DNA from: Histoplasma ohiense
Taxonomy: Eukaryota; Ascomycota; Eurotiomycetes; Onygenales; Ajellomycetaceae
Direction of reading: 5' to 3'
DNA: 26,810 nucleotides
Assembly: GCA_017607445.1 (NCBI GenBank)
Contig: JAEVHH010000012.1
Coordinates: forward strand, 15,001 to 41,810
Shown in pieces: positions 18,264 through 26,810 of the stretch (positions are counted from its first letter, which is position 1; every line of letters starts with the position of its first letter). The notes beneath the pieces were generated by a model, which was not told where the DNA came from, ran no database searches, and was given only the letters and a program-made list of their open reading frames with translations. The position numbers and the translations under genes were made by a program.

Positions 18264-18812
18264 CTTGCTGATATCATTGTCACTCAAGATTTCATTATGT
18301 TCATTTGTTGCAATCACTGTTTTGAACTTGACATTGCATGTCATGTTCTTCCTCCACATAAAAAATGCTCAGAGTGTATCTGTCATGATCATCATTGTGA
18401 ATGAGAGTTGGTTTCTGAAGAAGAGTGGTTGAAACTGAATTGTGTCAAGAAAAAAATGAAATTGAATATTCAAGTAAGTGAGAATTCAGTGAGCAAATTG
18501 AGTGCTTGTCTGAATGAACTTAGTGATTCTCTGTTGAAGATCATTACAAAATTGAAACAGTTAAAATGAAATGTGGATTTTCTTGAAGATTGTCAGTTCA
18601 AGTTTTTTTGAAGAAATCTGAAAGTTTTTGAGTTCTTAGATGAAAAGAAATCTTTTACTTCTTCTATTGAAATTGATTCTTCTATTCTTGATGTCACTGA
18701 TTATCTCATTTCTTTCAATGATATTATTTTTTTAGATTTTCTTGGTTCTTCTGTGGTTTCTGTCACTGAAAACATCAAATCGCATTCTTCACATTCTTCA
18801 AATTCTCCATAG
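18264..18812 (+). pseudogene. Antisense ORF in element B with Zn2Cys6-like cysteine cluster
   Basis: This plus-strand frame lies in the region between chromodomain and 3' LTR, opposite to gag-pol. From 18264 to the TAG at 18810-18812 it spans 183 codons with only three internal stops, all TGA (18402, 18567, 18609). The first surviving ATG is 18297; the original start may be further upstream and lost. Cysteines at 18309, 18318, 18339, 18366, 18375 and 18396 give CX2CX6CX8CX2CX6C, the spacing of fungal Zn2Cys6 clusters. Extra cysteines and several histidines are interspersed, and a PP precedes the fourth cysteine. The basic residues usual between Cys2 and Cys3 are absent (FELDIA). A charged, Leu/Lys-rich segment with coiled-coil character follows (18405-18570), then a Ser/Asp-rich tail. 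It overlaps pol tail to tail. A regulatory role is only a possibility. Confidence 0.62.
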
Positions 18813-21800
18813 ATTCCCAGGTGTTTTCTGAGATATCATATTCTTTTCATTTTATCAGATAGTAATCCTTGTTGCTAATTTTTTGTTTTCTCAGTATTTT
18901 CTCAACTTCCTATTCTGATTCTTCAGTGTTGATTTCTGTCCAGTATTGTTCTGTATTTTCAGGCGCTTTTTCCAGTAGTGAAACATGGAAATTCAGGTGT
19001 ATAGACACAGTGTTCAGTAGCTTAAGTCTGTAATTAACTGATCTGATTTTCTGCAAAATTTTGAAGAATTCTAATTTTTTAAAGTTCAACTTGTTGCTTG
19101 ATCTTTTAGTTTTAATGTTTCATTATAGTAGAAATACTTTCTCTCTCTCTTTAAACTGAGATGTCTTCTGATGCCTTTTGTTGTAGTATTCTTTGACTCA
19201 TTTTGCCACAAAATCAATGTCTAATATCAATTGTTCATGTAATTTGCAAAGCAGTTTCACTTTCTCTATTGCTTCATTTGTCAGATTCTTTGTGAGTAGC
19301 TCCATTCTTTGCACATTTGATTCTCTTTCATAATTGGCAAAAAATGGTGTGAATTCTGTTGTTGCATTCTTTGAACTGTTGTATGCTATCTGTGTCATCA
19401 GTAGTAGTTCAACTCAATTGTTCTGTTGATAATTGATATAACATCTGAGATACTGTTCAACTGTCTGATTCAATCTTTTTGTTTGTTCATCTGTCTGTGA
19501 ATAATAAGCTGTTGACATTTTGCTCTTTATTCTCATTTTGATTATTAGTGTCTGCTAAAACTTTGATACAAACTTGATATCTCAGTCTGTGATTATCTCT
19601 TCTGATGTTTCATGATTGATGAACATATTTCATAAAATTACATATGCTGTTTCTGGTGCTGATGTTGCTTCTTTGAATGGTATGAAGTAGATGTACTTTG
19701 TCAGTCTGTCTGTTACTGTTAAGATAGAGTTGTAGTGTATCTCTGTTCTAGATTCTCTTGACTTCAGCAATTTGACAATAAAGTTCATTGCTATCAATGC
19801 TCATGGCTTTTGTAAAACTGGTATTGGCTGCATCTTTTCATACAGTGTGTGTCTGTTTGATTTGCTTTGTTGACACATGTTGCAATTCTGTATGTATTCT
19901 CAAATATCTTTTCATATTTCTGATCAATAGTACATTCTGATGATCTTTTTCATTGTTTTATCAGTTCTGAAGTGTCCTGCAGTTATCATGTTGTGATTTT
20001 CTCTCATTATATCATTTCATGCTGTCTTTGGAATGTAAATTGATCTGTTGTGGTAGACTATTTCATTGTTTTTGATCATATCTTTAGTCTGTTTGTCTTC
20101 TGCAGTGGCTTTTCTGATCTTTTGTATATTCTTGTTGTTTGCTGATAGAATCTTTGTGGCTTGTATTGCTTGTCAATTGAATGCTATTTTATCTTCCATG
20201 TTCTTGGTGAATATCACTTGTTTCTGACTTTCTTTTGTCATCAAATCTGATCTTCAGCTCAGTGTATTCACTCAGATATTCTCTTTTTCTTTGCAGTGCT
20301 GAATCTTGAAGTTGTAAGCTGCTAGAGTCTGTGACCATCTCATTTGTCTTCTTGTTAACTCTTTTGTTGTCATAAAGTACTGCAAGTTGTGGTGATCTGA
20401 TAATATGATGACTTGATATTTGACTTCTTTCAAGTATACTCTTCATTTCTTCAATGCCATCACTATAGCTAACAATTTCTTATTGTGTATATTGTAATTT
20501 TGCTCTGCTGATGTCATTGTTCTTGCATAGTATGCAATAAGATGTAATTGTTCTTTCTCATTGTGTTGTTGCAATTTTGCATCTATAGCACAGTCTGAAG
20601 CATCTGTGTTCATGATGGATGGTTTCTCTGAATCAAAGTGTATTCATATGTCTCCATTTTGAAATTCTTCTTTTATTCTTTCAAATGCCTGTTGCTGATT
20701 ATCCATTCATTTAAAAGATATATTCTTTTTAAATAGTGTTGTTAACAGCTTTGTGATTTCTGAGAAGTTTTTAATGAATGTTTGATAATAATTTGCTAAT
20801 CTGTGGAACATCTGTACTTCTGTAATGTTCTTAGATTGAGGCCATTCTGTTATTGCTTTGATTTTCTTCAGATTCATCTGAATTCCTTCTGTAGAGATGA
20901 TGTGTTCTAGAAATTCAACTTTCTTTTTGAAGAATTCATATTTTTCTGGTTTCAGCTGTAGCTGATTGTCTCACAGCTTTCTCAACATTTTCTTGACATG
21001 CTCAGTATGTTCTTCTCAGCTCTCATTGATATATACCAAGATATCATCAAGATAGACAACCATAAATTTGTTGAGATACTCATATAACACATTATTGATC
21101 ATTGCTTGAAATGTTGCTGAGACATTGATAAGTTCAAACAGCATGACTTGATACTCATATAATTCAAATCTTATTTAAAATGCTGTTTTTTATTCTTCTC
21201 TAAGTTTGATGTGTATATGAGTGTAAGCTTTTTGTAGATCTAGAGCTGTAAATTATTTCACTTCTGCAAATCTGTCTTGAATTTCTTCAATAAGTGATAG
21301 TGAGTATCAGTTCTTCACAGTTATCTTATTCAGTTGTCAGTAATCCACACATAATTGCAAACTTCCATTTTTCTTTGATATAAAGATGACAGAATATTCT
21401 GCTGGTGATGTTGATGATTGTATGAATTCTTTTTCTTGATTTTTATTGATGTACTTCTGAAGTTCTTTGAGTTCTTTTTTCATCATTCAGTATATTGATG
21501 TGAAGATTGTTTTCTGTTCTTCTTCTAAGAGTATCTTGTGATCTCATTCTTTATGCTCAGATAAACTGTCTCTTGCTAGTGTCTCTCTGAACATGTCTTT
21601 GAATTTCTGAAATTCATCTGCTATGATGATTCTGATCTTTCTTGATGCTCAGTTTCTTGATGTGATTGATTTTCATTCTTTGGAATTTCTGATCTGCTCT
21701 GTTGTTTGAATTTCTCTTTTCATAGCTTTGTCTCTGATCTGTTCTGTGCTGTGAATGCTGAACCCTTGAGCTTCTGTGTGAGAGGTACATCCACATTTCA

Positions 21801-22060
21801 TCAGCCTTATGATATCTTCTCTTAGTTTATCTCAGAATTGTGCCTTCATAATCAAGAATAGTCTAGAATGATATTGTATTTCTCTGTCTTCATAACATCA
21901 AATCATAATGTCTTCTTATGACTTTCTATTTTCATAATCATGAGATCTGTTTCAGTGTCAACTCATTTAAGACTTGTCTCTTCAAGTCTCTGTAGCTGAT
22001 AGACTTCTTTTTTCTCTTTGTTTCTTGTTTCAACATTGACTGCATATTCTTTCTTCATGA
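18775..22060 (-). pseudogene. pol: Pol of element B: RT, RNase H, integrase, chromodomain
   Basis: One minus frame read from about 21720 downward. RT: QLCVDY, LNKITVKN, FTALDLQKAY, then YLDD at 21043-21054, intact. RNase H: TDASDCAIDA (about 20600), NYNIHNKKLLAIV, LSDHHNLQYF (about 20400). Integrase: HFRTDKT and NCNMCQQSK zinc-binding region (about 19880-19990). In the core the first catalytic Asp appears as Asn (IAMNFI) and the Glu as Lys (QTKRLNQ), so it is catalytically lost. The C-terminal block is VNYRLKLL ... NFHVSLL. Chromodomain: VEKILRKQ ... YYLIK*KEYD ... SENTWESMENL (about 18795-18910), which marks a chromovirus that may target heterochromatin. The frame ends at TGA 18775-18777, either a natural stop or a mutated CGA. 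Stops are mostly TGA at Trp or Arg positions. Confidence 0.88.
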
Positions 22061-23500
22061 ATACTTCAGTCACTTCTGAATCTAGTAGTGTGTGCACACT
22101 TCACTCTGCTAAGTTCATCTGAATTGATATGTGTTAGTATTTTTCTGTTGCAGCTAACATCTGATCTTTCTTTCTTATTCAAGATGCTTTTTCTGAGTAA
22201 GTCTTTAGTTTTTTGACTGTCTCTTTTCTTCAAGAACTTCTTTATAATTCTTGTAAATCACATTCTTTTCTCAATCCAGGTTTGAGTTTTGTGTCTTGAT
22301 TTTTTGTATGATTTCATTTCAGAAGATTGGTGCTGTCTTTTTGTATCTGAGATCATAACAAACTTTGAGATCTTGCACAACTATATATTAATGTATTCAT
22401 CCTTTCTCAGAATACTGCATTGACTTTGTTGATCTTTATTTGTAACAATCTTTACTCCATCCATGTGCTATACTTCCACATTCATTATGATGACAGTAAA
22501 TCTATAGTATTTCATTGTGTTTCTTATGATCAGAATCCATTCTCAGATCTCTTTGCAAATCTTCTGATATGAAAGTTAGCTTGTATGAGATTCTTATTGA
22601 ATTATTTTTTTCATGATGTTTGTGGAAAGAAGTTGTTTCCTTCTTTTTCTTCTCAGTGTATTTGATATCAGTCTTTTCAATATAATAACCATGTCACTTC
22701 TGTGCATTATTCATTTGTGGTTTTAGACTTGACTTTGTATAACTCTTTCTGTTCTTTTTCTTCAAACTTCTTTAGCTGTCATTCAATATGTTTGAGCTGC
22801 TTCTTCAAGAGTATAATGATTTCTCTTTGATCTGACTCTGATGCTGATTCTGTATAAGCTGATATGAGGCTATACTCATCATCTGTGTCACTATCAGTGA
22901 TCACATCTTCTTCATCACTATCATATACAGGTTGTGTGGCTTGTAAGTGTCTTCACTTGAGATAATAGTCATTGTTTTCTTTCCCACTGTGATGTATAGA
23001 ACAATCTTCTTTCATACAAAATGTTCAATAAATAACATTATGATTCAGATGTTCTGAGTTTTCAATATTCTGTGAACTAGATAGTTCTTCATCTTCTTCA
23101 TCTTCTTTTCTGCAATAAGTACAGTTGTTGATCCCACATGAATAGAACATTTCATGATATGAATGATTTGAATCAGTTCATTGCCAGTTGATGACATCCT
23201 CTTGTGCTTGTATGTGATATTCACAATCACATTCATACATCATATATTCTTTGTGTTGAGAGTGTTCCACATCAGCCATTTCTTCATTCATTTGTTTAGC
23301 ATGATGTTCACATTCACTGTGTAATAGCTTATGTGTTTGTGACTCATTTGTGTCTCAGAACTGTTGATGATATCATTTGTATTTTTCTCAGATTCATTGC
23401 TTATGATTTGTTCAAAATCTATCTATCACTCACTGTATGCATGCTAATTTCTGAGCTCACTCTTCTTTTCATTGACATCTGTGAATCATTTCAATCTCTA
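22061..23500 (-). pseudogene. Element B gag-pol linker and protease remnant
   Basis: Minus strand. At about 22066-22092 a protease active-site region is recognisable as LLDSE followed by VTEVFMKKEYAV; the expected DSG has become DSE (GGA-to-GAA type change), so it is inactive. Upstream (22700-23000) lies a strongly acidic stretch (YDSDEEDVITDSDTDDEY) followed by a Leu/Lys/Glu-rich helix (REIIILLKKQLKHIE). Upstream of that (23000-23480) is a Cys/His-rich region with several HX and CX2C-like pairs. The acidic and Cys/His-rich regions are not standard named domains. Stops are frequent; the protease is in the gag frame rather than the RT frame. Confidence 0.6.
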
Positions 23501-24452
23501 TTCTGATAATTCATATTTCATAATCTTCTTCACTTTTTTCATCAGATTTCTTTGTTGCTTTTAGATATTCTATCTTCTGTGGCTTCACTGTTGTGTGTAG
23601 TCTTTTGCCTTGTTTCTCAGAGCATTGTCTGATCATATGTTCTGACTTCTCATAATTGAAATATAACTTCTTATATTGACATTTCTGTTTCTTATTGTTG
23701 TCTCTCTTTGGCAGTAGAGTGATATTCAATTTCATCAAATATGATTTATAGTAGTCATTTCATTTTCTGTGAAGTCTAGTCACTGATGTATAGTAATCTT
23801 TTTTCTCTAGTCTGTGTTCATGAAGTCTGTTATCAATTCTGACAGCTGTTTCTATCATTGTTGATAATTCTTCAGATCTCTGCACTAGCTTCAATATCTC
23901 ATTCTTGACTTCTTCATATAGTTCTTGATAAAATTGTGCTGCTAAGACTTCACTATCCCAGTTCAGATGTGAGCTCAGCTGTTGGTATTCAGATGTATAT
24001 TATATGACTGATTCTATCTGCTTAAGTTGATATAGCTTCTGAGCTGCAGAGTGCTTCTCATCAACATTTTCAAAGATTTGCTGTAGCTGATTGGTAAATC
24101 AAATGTAGCTGTTGAATATTTTGTTGATTTGTGCATCACAATCCTCTTTGACTTCATGGAACCATGATCTGATTCTAGGTTCAAACCAATCAAATGCAGG
24201 TTCTATCAAGAATGTTGATGTCAGTAAAATCTTGTCCACTTCTCCTGCTAACTTAGATGTATTTACAGTGAGGTAGATGTTTATTTGACTGAGAAAGACT
24301 CTCAACTTTCTACATTCTTCACTGAATGATGTAGAGAAATTGCACTTGAGTTTTTGAGCACTGATTGCTTACTTCAGCTTACTACAATATTCAAGTAACT
24401 TCTTTACATTGTACTTTCCACCATTGACAATTGATTCTGTCTTGAATGTCAT
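23501..24452 (-). pseudogene. gag: Gag of element B
   Basis: Starts at an ATG at 24452 on the minus strand, about 140 bp inside the 5' LTR edge. The best-kept part is 24305-24099, with FLSQINIYL, LLTSTFLIEPAFDWFEP and IFNSYI, the capsid region typical of fungal Gypsy gags. It continues with YTSEYQQLSSHLNW, AAQFYQELYEEVKNEIL and IETAVRIDNRLHEHRLE. The nucleocapsid knuckle (about 23640-23680) reads YFNYEKSEHMIRQC: the first two cysteines of CX2CX4HX4C have become tyrosines and Gly positions became Glu. Several TGA stops interrupt it. Confidence 0.85.
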
Positions 24453-24588
24453 AGTTATCTTTCCTTTAGAGCTTGGGGATTTGTATCTTTAAACTTAGCT
24501 AGTTACATTAAGCTTAGTTTCATCTCAATTAACAAATTGTTTCTTTAAGTAGAGATCTTCATGATCTTGAATTAAAGATGATCAATGT

Positions 24589-25193
24589 TGCTACTGAGTC
24601 TCTAACTCAGTAAGCTTCTCACTGAATATAAGATAAGATCAGAGCTTATATAGTGTTGCTGAGCTTGTTCACTGAATCAGAAGATAATGCCACTATCACA
24701 GATTAAGATATAATGTTAAGAGAAATATCTAGAATGACTAGCAATAGCTACAGCAGTGGTCTAAGATAGACAATAAGAATATCTAGTAGAGCTTACAAAA
24801 TAGAGCAGATGCTTAAGGTATACATCATGAAGAAGTATACTTAAGATGAGCTTATAGTCATACTATGTAACTGAGTATAAGTAAAGATATAGTAGAAATA
24901 AGAAGTAAGAAAAAAATAAAAAAGAAGTAAGAAAGAAATTAATCATGATCAAAAAGATAAACTTCTTGATTCTAAGAGTAATGAATGTGTTTAAATACAT
25001 TTGAGTTCTCATACAAAATATCTTGCTCACTCTGCTCACTTGCTCACTTTGCTCACCAGTGATCATGATGAGCACAGTGATCAGAGTGAGCAGTCATATG
25101 ATCTCATACTAGTCTCAGTCAAAGATTGTTCCATTTCTGCATCTCTTCAGTTTTTATTCAATAAGCTCTGGTTTATGCCGCAGGTTTATAACA
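24589..25193 (-). repeat. Right (5') LTR of element B
   Basis: Starts TGCTACTGAG and ends GGTTTATAACA. It is a direct repeat of 17521-18128 with scattered differences, many of them transitions (for example TGCCGCAGG here against TGCTGCAGA on the left). The primer-binding site should be the minus-strand sequence just left of 24589 (ACATTGATCATC); no tRNA match was assigned. Confidence 0.92.
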
Positions 25194-25529
25194 CAAGTTC
25201 TTAATTTTGTTCAGAAGAATCTCAATACTGATATTGTTGCAGACAGTGATCTTATAAGAGTTCATATACTGCAGCAGAAGACAGATTGCTGTATGATATC
25301 TTTCTTTAAAAATGATTACAGAATCAAAATCTGTAAACTTCAGATTTAAAATGATTTTATACTTCTTTTTGATATAGATTATCAGATAGATACAGTACAA
25401 AATGAGATCAAATGAAACTATGATTTACTCTATATAGATGATATAATGCTATGAGTGTTATCAAAAATCATTATCTATCAAAAGAAGTTTAATGTATTTA
25501 TGCTCTAGTTCTATTTTGAATCAGTAATG

Positions 25530-26375
25530 ATAGTGATAGATAGATTCACTGCAGTAGATTGACTGACAGTGATAGATTAGCAGCAATAGATTAGCAGTGA
25601 TAGATAGATTGACAGTGGTAGATAAATTGACAGCAGTGATAGATAGATTAGCAGTGATAGATAAATTGACAGTGAGGGATAGCTTAGCAGTGAGGGATGG
25701 CTTAGCAGCAAGGGATAGCTTAGCAGTGAGGGATAGCTTAGCAGCAAGGGATAGCTTAGCAGCAAGGGATAGATTAGCAGCGAGCGATAGCTTAGCAGCA
25801 AGAAATAGCTTAGCAGTGAGGGATAGATTAGCAGTGAGTGATAGCTTAGCAGCGATGGATAGCTTAGCAGCAAGGGATAGCTTAGCAGCAAGGGATAGCT
25901 TAGCAGTGAGGGATAGCTTAGCAGTGAGAGATAGTGTAGCAGTGAGGGATAGTTTAGCAGTGAGGGATAGCTTAGCAGCAAGGGATAGCTTAGCAGCAAG
26001 AGATAGCTTAGCAGTGAGGGATAGCTTAGCAGTGAGAGATAGTGTAGCAGTGAGGGATAGTTTAGCAGTGAGGGATAGCTTAGCAGCAAGGGATAGCTTA
26101 GCAGCAAGAGATAGCTTAGCAGTGAGGGATAGCTTAGCAGTGAGAGATAGTGTAGCAGTGAGGGATAGCTTAGCAGCAAGGAATAGCAGTGGTAGATAAA
26201 TTGACAGCAAGAAATAGCTTAGCAGCAAGGGATAGCAGCAAGAGATAGCTTAGCAGCAAGAGATAGCTTAGCAGCAAGGAATAGCAGTGGTAGATAAATT
26301 GACAGCAAGAAATAGCTTAGCAGCAAGGGATAGCAGCAAGAGATAGCTTAGCAGCAAGAGATAGCTTAGCAGAGT
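25530..26375. repeat. 18-bp minisatellite, copy 2, with its own 108-bp and 98-bp higher-order repeats
   Basis: Same core unit as copy 1 (GGGATAGCTTAGCAGCAA and variants). The AGTGTAGCAG variant recurs at 25933, 26041 and 26149, exactly 108 bp apart, so six-unit blocks are tandemly repeated about three times. A second block with a different mosaic (GGAATAGCAGTGGTAGATAA) starts near 26179 and again 98 bp later, breaking the multiple-of-three register. The six-unit composition differs from the 108-bp block in copy 1, so the two arrays were amplified independently. Long ORFs on both strands result from the unit length and absence of stops. Confidence 0.95.
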
Positions 26376-26801
26376 ATGTGCTAGCTAATTGTGCCGAGGT
26401 ATCTTTTTGTTACTTGGCAGGCACATGTGGCTGGGAGGTACTCAGGGGGGACTTGGCACGGGTGCGTTGGAACACAAAAATTGATCAGAGTTTTTTCAAA
26501 CAGAGAATTAAGAATAACTCAAGCAACTGTGGATCAAATTAAACAAGATTTTAATAGATTATCAATATAAAATAGATCTATCTCTGATCAAAATCTGAGT
26601 TGATTTGACCCAGTATTGATGGAGTAATTTGATGAAATGTTAAAAATCCACCCAAGCAAATGCCAAAGCACTAACTTTGAAGGTCAGTGGAGGTTTACTC
26701 CAAGTAACCCTAAGGGAGCTAAGATATTTCTGGTTAGTGTGAACTTAATTTGTTAGCAAAACAGGTGAACCCCAGCAGAGTTCAACATGCAATAGTTATA
26801 G
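26376..26801. other. Higher-GC tail of repeat R, copy 2
   Basis: Nearly identical to 8216-8636. It differs from copy 1 largely at CpG and CC/GG sites in both directions (for example GTGCGTT here against GTGTGTT), showing that both copies decay independently by transitions. No gene recognised. Confidence 0.6.
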
Positions 26802-26810
26802 ATTTTTTTA

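Larger units (their letters stand above)
17521..25193 (-). mobile_element. Complete Ty3/Gypsy chromovirus B, nested in repeat R copy 2
   Basis: A full 7,673-bp element on the minus strand. It has two direct LTRs of 608 and 605 bp, a 5-bp target-site duplication, gag with a decayed zinc knuckle, protease, RT, RNase H, integrase, chromodomain, a polypurine tract next to the left LTR, and an unusual antisense ORF between chromodomain and 3' LTR. The LTRs differ mainly by transitions, so insertion is not very recent or was followed by mutation. All ORFs contain stops. Confidence 0.92.
25194..26801. repeat. Repeat R, copy 2, right part (minisatellite-bearing)
   Basis: Begins with the right CAAGT target-site duplicate of element B and continues the repeat broken at 17520. 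It matches 7195-8636: AT-rich block with the minus ORF 25400-25173, transition zone, 18-bp minisatellite and higher-GC tail (26376-26801). After AATAGTTATAG it is followed by ATTTTTTTA and the window ends. The right boundary is inferred from loss of similarity to copy 1. Confidence 0.8.

Noticed and set aside
18129..18359. 76-codon minus-strand ORF at the B 3' end
   Set aside because: It is the reverse of the antisense zinc-cluster ORF region; its Arg/Lys-rich product has no motif and the plus frame explains the sequence better.
20189..20446. 85-codon minus-strand ORF
   Set aside because: It is a shadow of the element B RNase H frame, which carries the LSDHHNLQYF motif in the neighbouring frame.
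21614..21796. 60-codon Arg/Ser/His-rich minus-strand ORF
   Set aside because: It is an out-of-frame shadow of the element B pol region just before RT.
25577..26228. Minus-strand SLLSYP and AKLSL repeat proteins and plus-strand SLAVRD proteins as real genes
   Set aside because: Several frames on both strands are open simultaneously because the 18-bp unit lacks stops; the 98-bp block breaks register. No start context or conserved flank supports coding.

Overview
The window looks like a gene-poor, AT-rich repeat compartment from the nuclear genome of a filamentous fungus, most likely an ascomycete. The evidence is a Tad1-like non-LTR element, Ty3/Gypsy chromoviruses with chromodomain remnants, and dense C-to-T/G-to-A decay of the kind left by repeat-induced point mutation (RIP) or by deamination of methylated cytosine. 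I found no host gene, rRNA, tRNA or CRISPR array. Almost everything can be assigned to transposable elements or to one minisatellite-bearing repeat.

Layout, left to right. About 1-560: unassigned AT-rich DNA with one unrecognised ORF. 560-2788: minus-strand, 5'-truncated LINE (reverse transcriptase, RNase H, terminal Cys/His motif). 2789-3045 and 7139-8636: first copy of a repeat called R here, split by Gypsy element A1 (3046-7138, minus). 8637-13073: a second member of the same family, A2 (minus; gag, protease, RT, RNase H, part of integrase, 5' LTR). 13074-15871: a third member, A3, in the opposite orientation (RNase H, integrase, chromodomain-like tail, polypurine tract, 3' LTR). 15872-16989: fragment of a different Gypsy element, C (gag and 5' LTR, minus). 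About 17190-17520 and 25194-26801: second copy of R, split by a complete Gypsy chromovirus, B (17521-25193, minus), with about 606-bp LTRs and a 5-bp target-site duplication, CAAGT.

The most interesting item is in element B. Between the chromodomain and the 3' LTR, on the strand opposite gag-pol, there is a decayed ORF (about 18264-18812, plus). Its cysteines have the spacing CX2CX6CX8CX2CX6C, the geometry of a fungal Zn2Cys6 cluster, followed by a leucine/lysine-rich, probably coiled-coil region. It meets the pol ORF tail to tail.

Two other signals stand out. First, the decay spectrum: CpG is almost absent by eye, CC/GG are scarce, CA/TG remain abundant, and most in-frame stops are TGA replacing Trp or Arg codons. 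Second, the 18-bp minisatellites in both R copies have each evolved a different 108-bp higher-order repeat. All coding regions carry stops or lost catalytic residues, so nothing here appears autonomously active. All family assignments come from reading motifs by eye; no database search was run.
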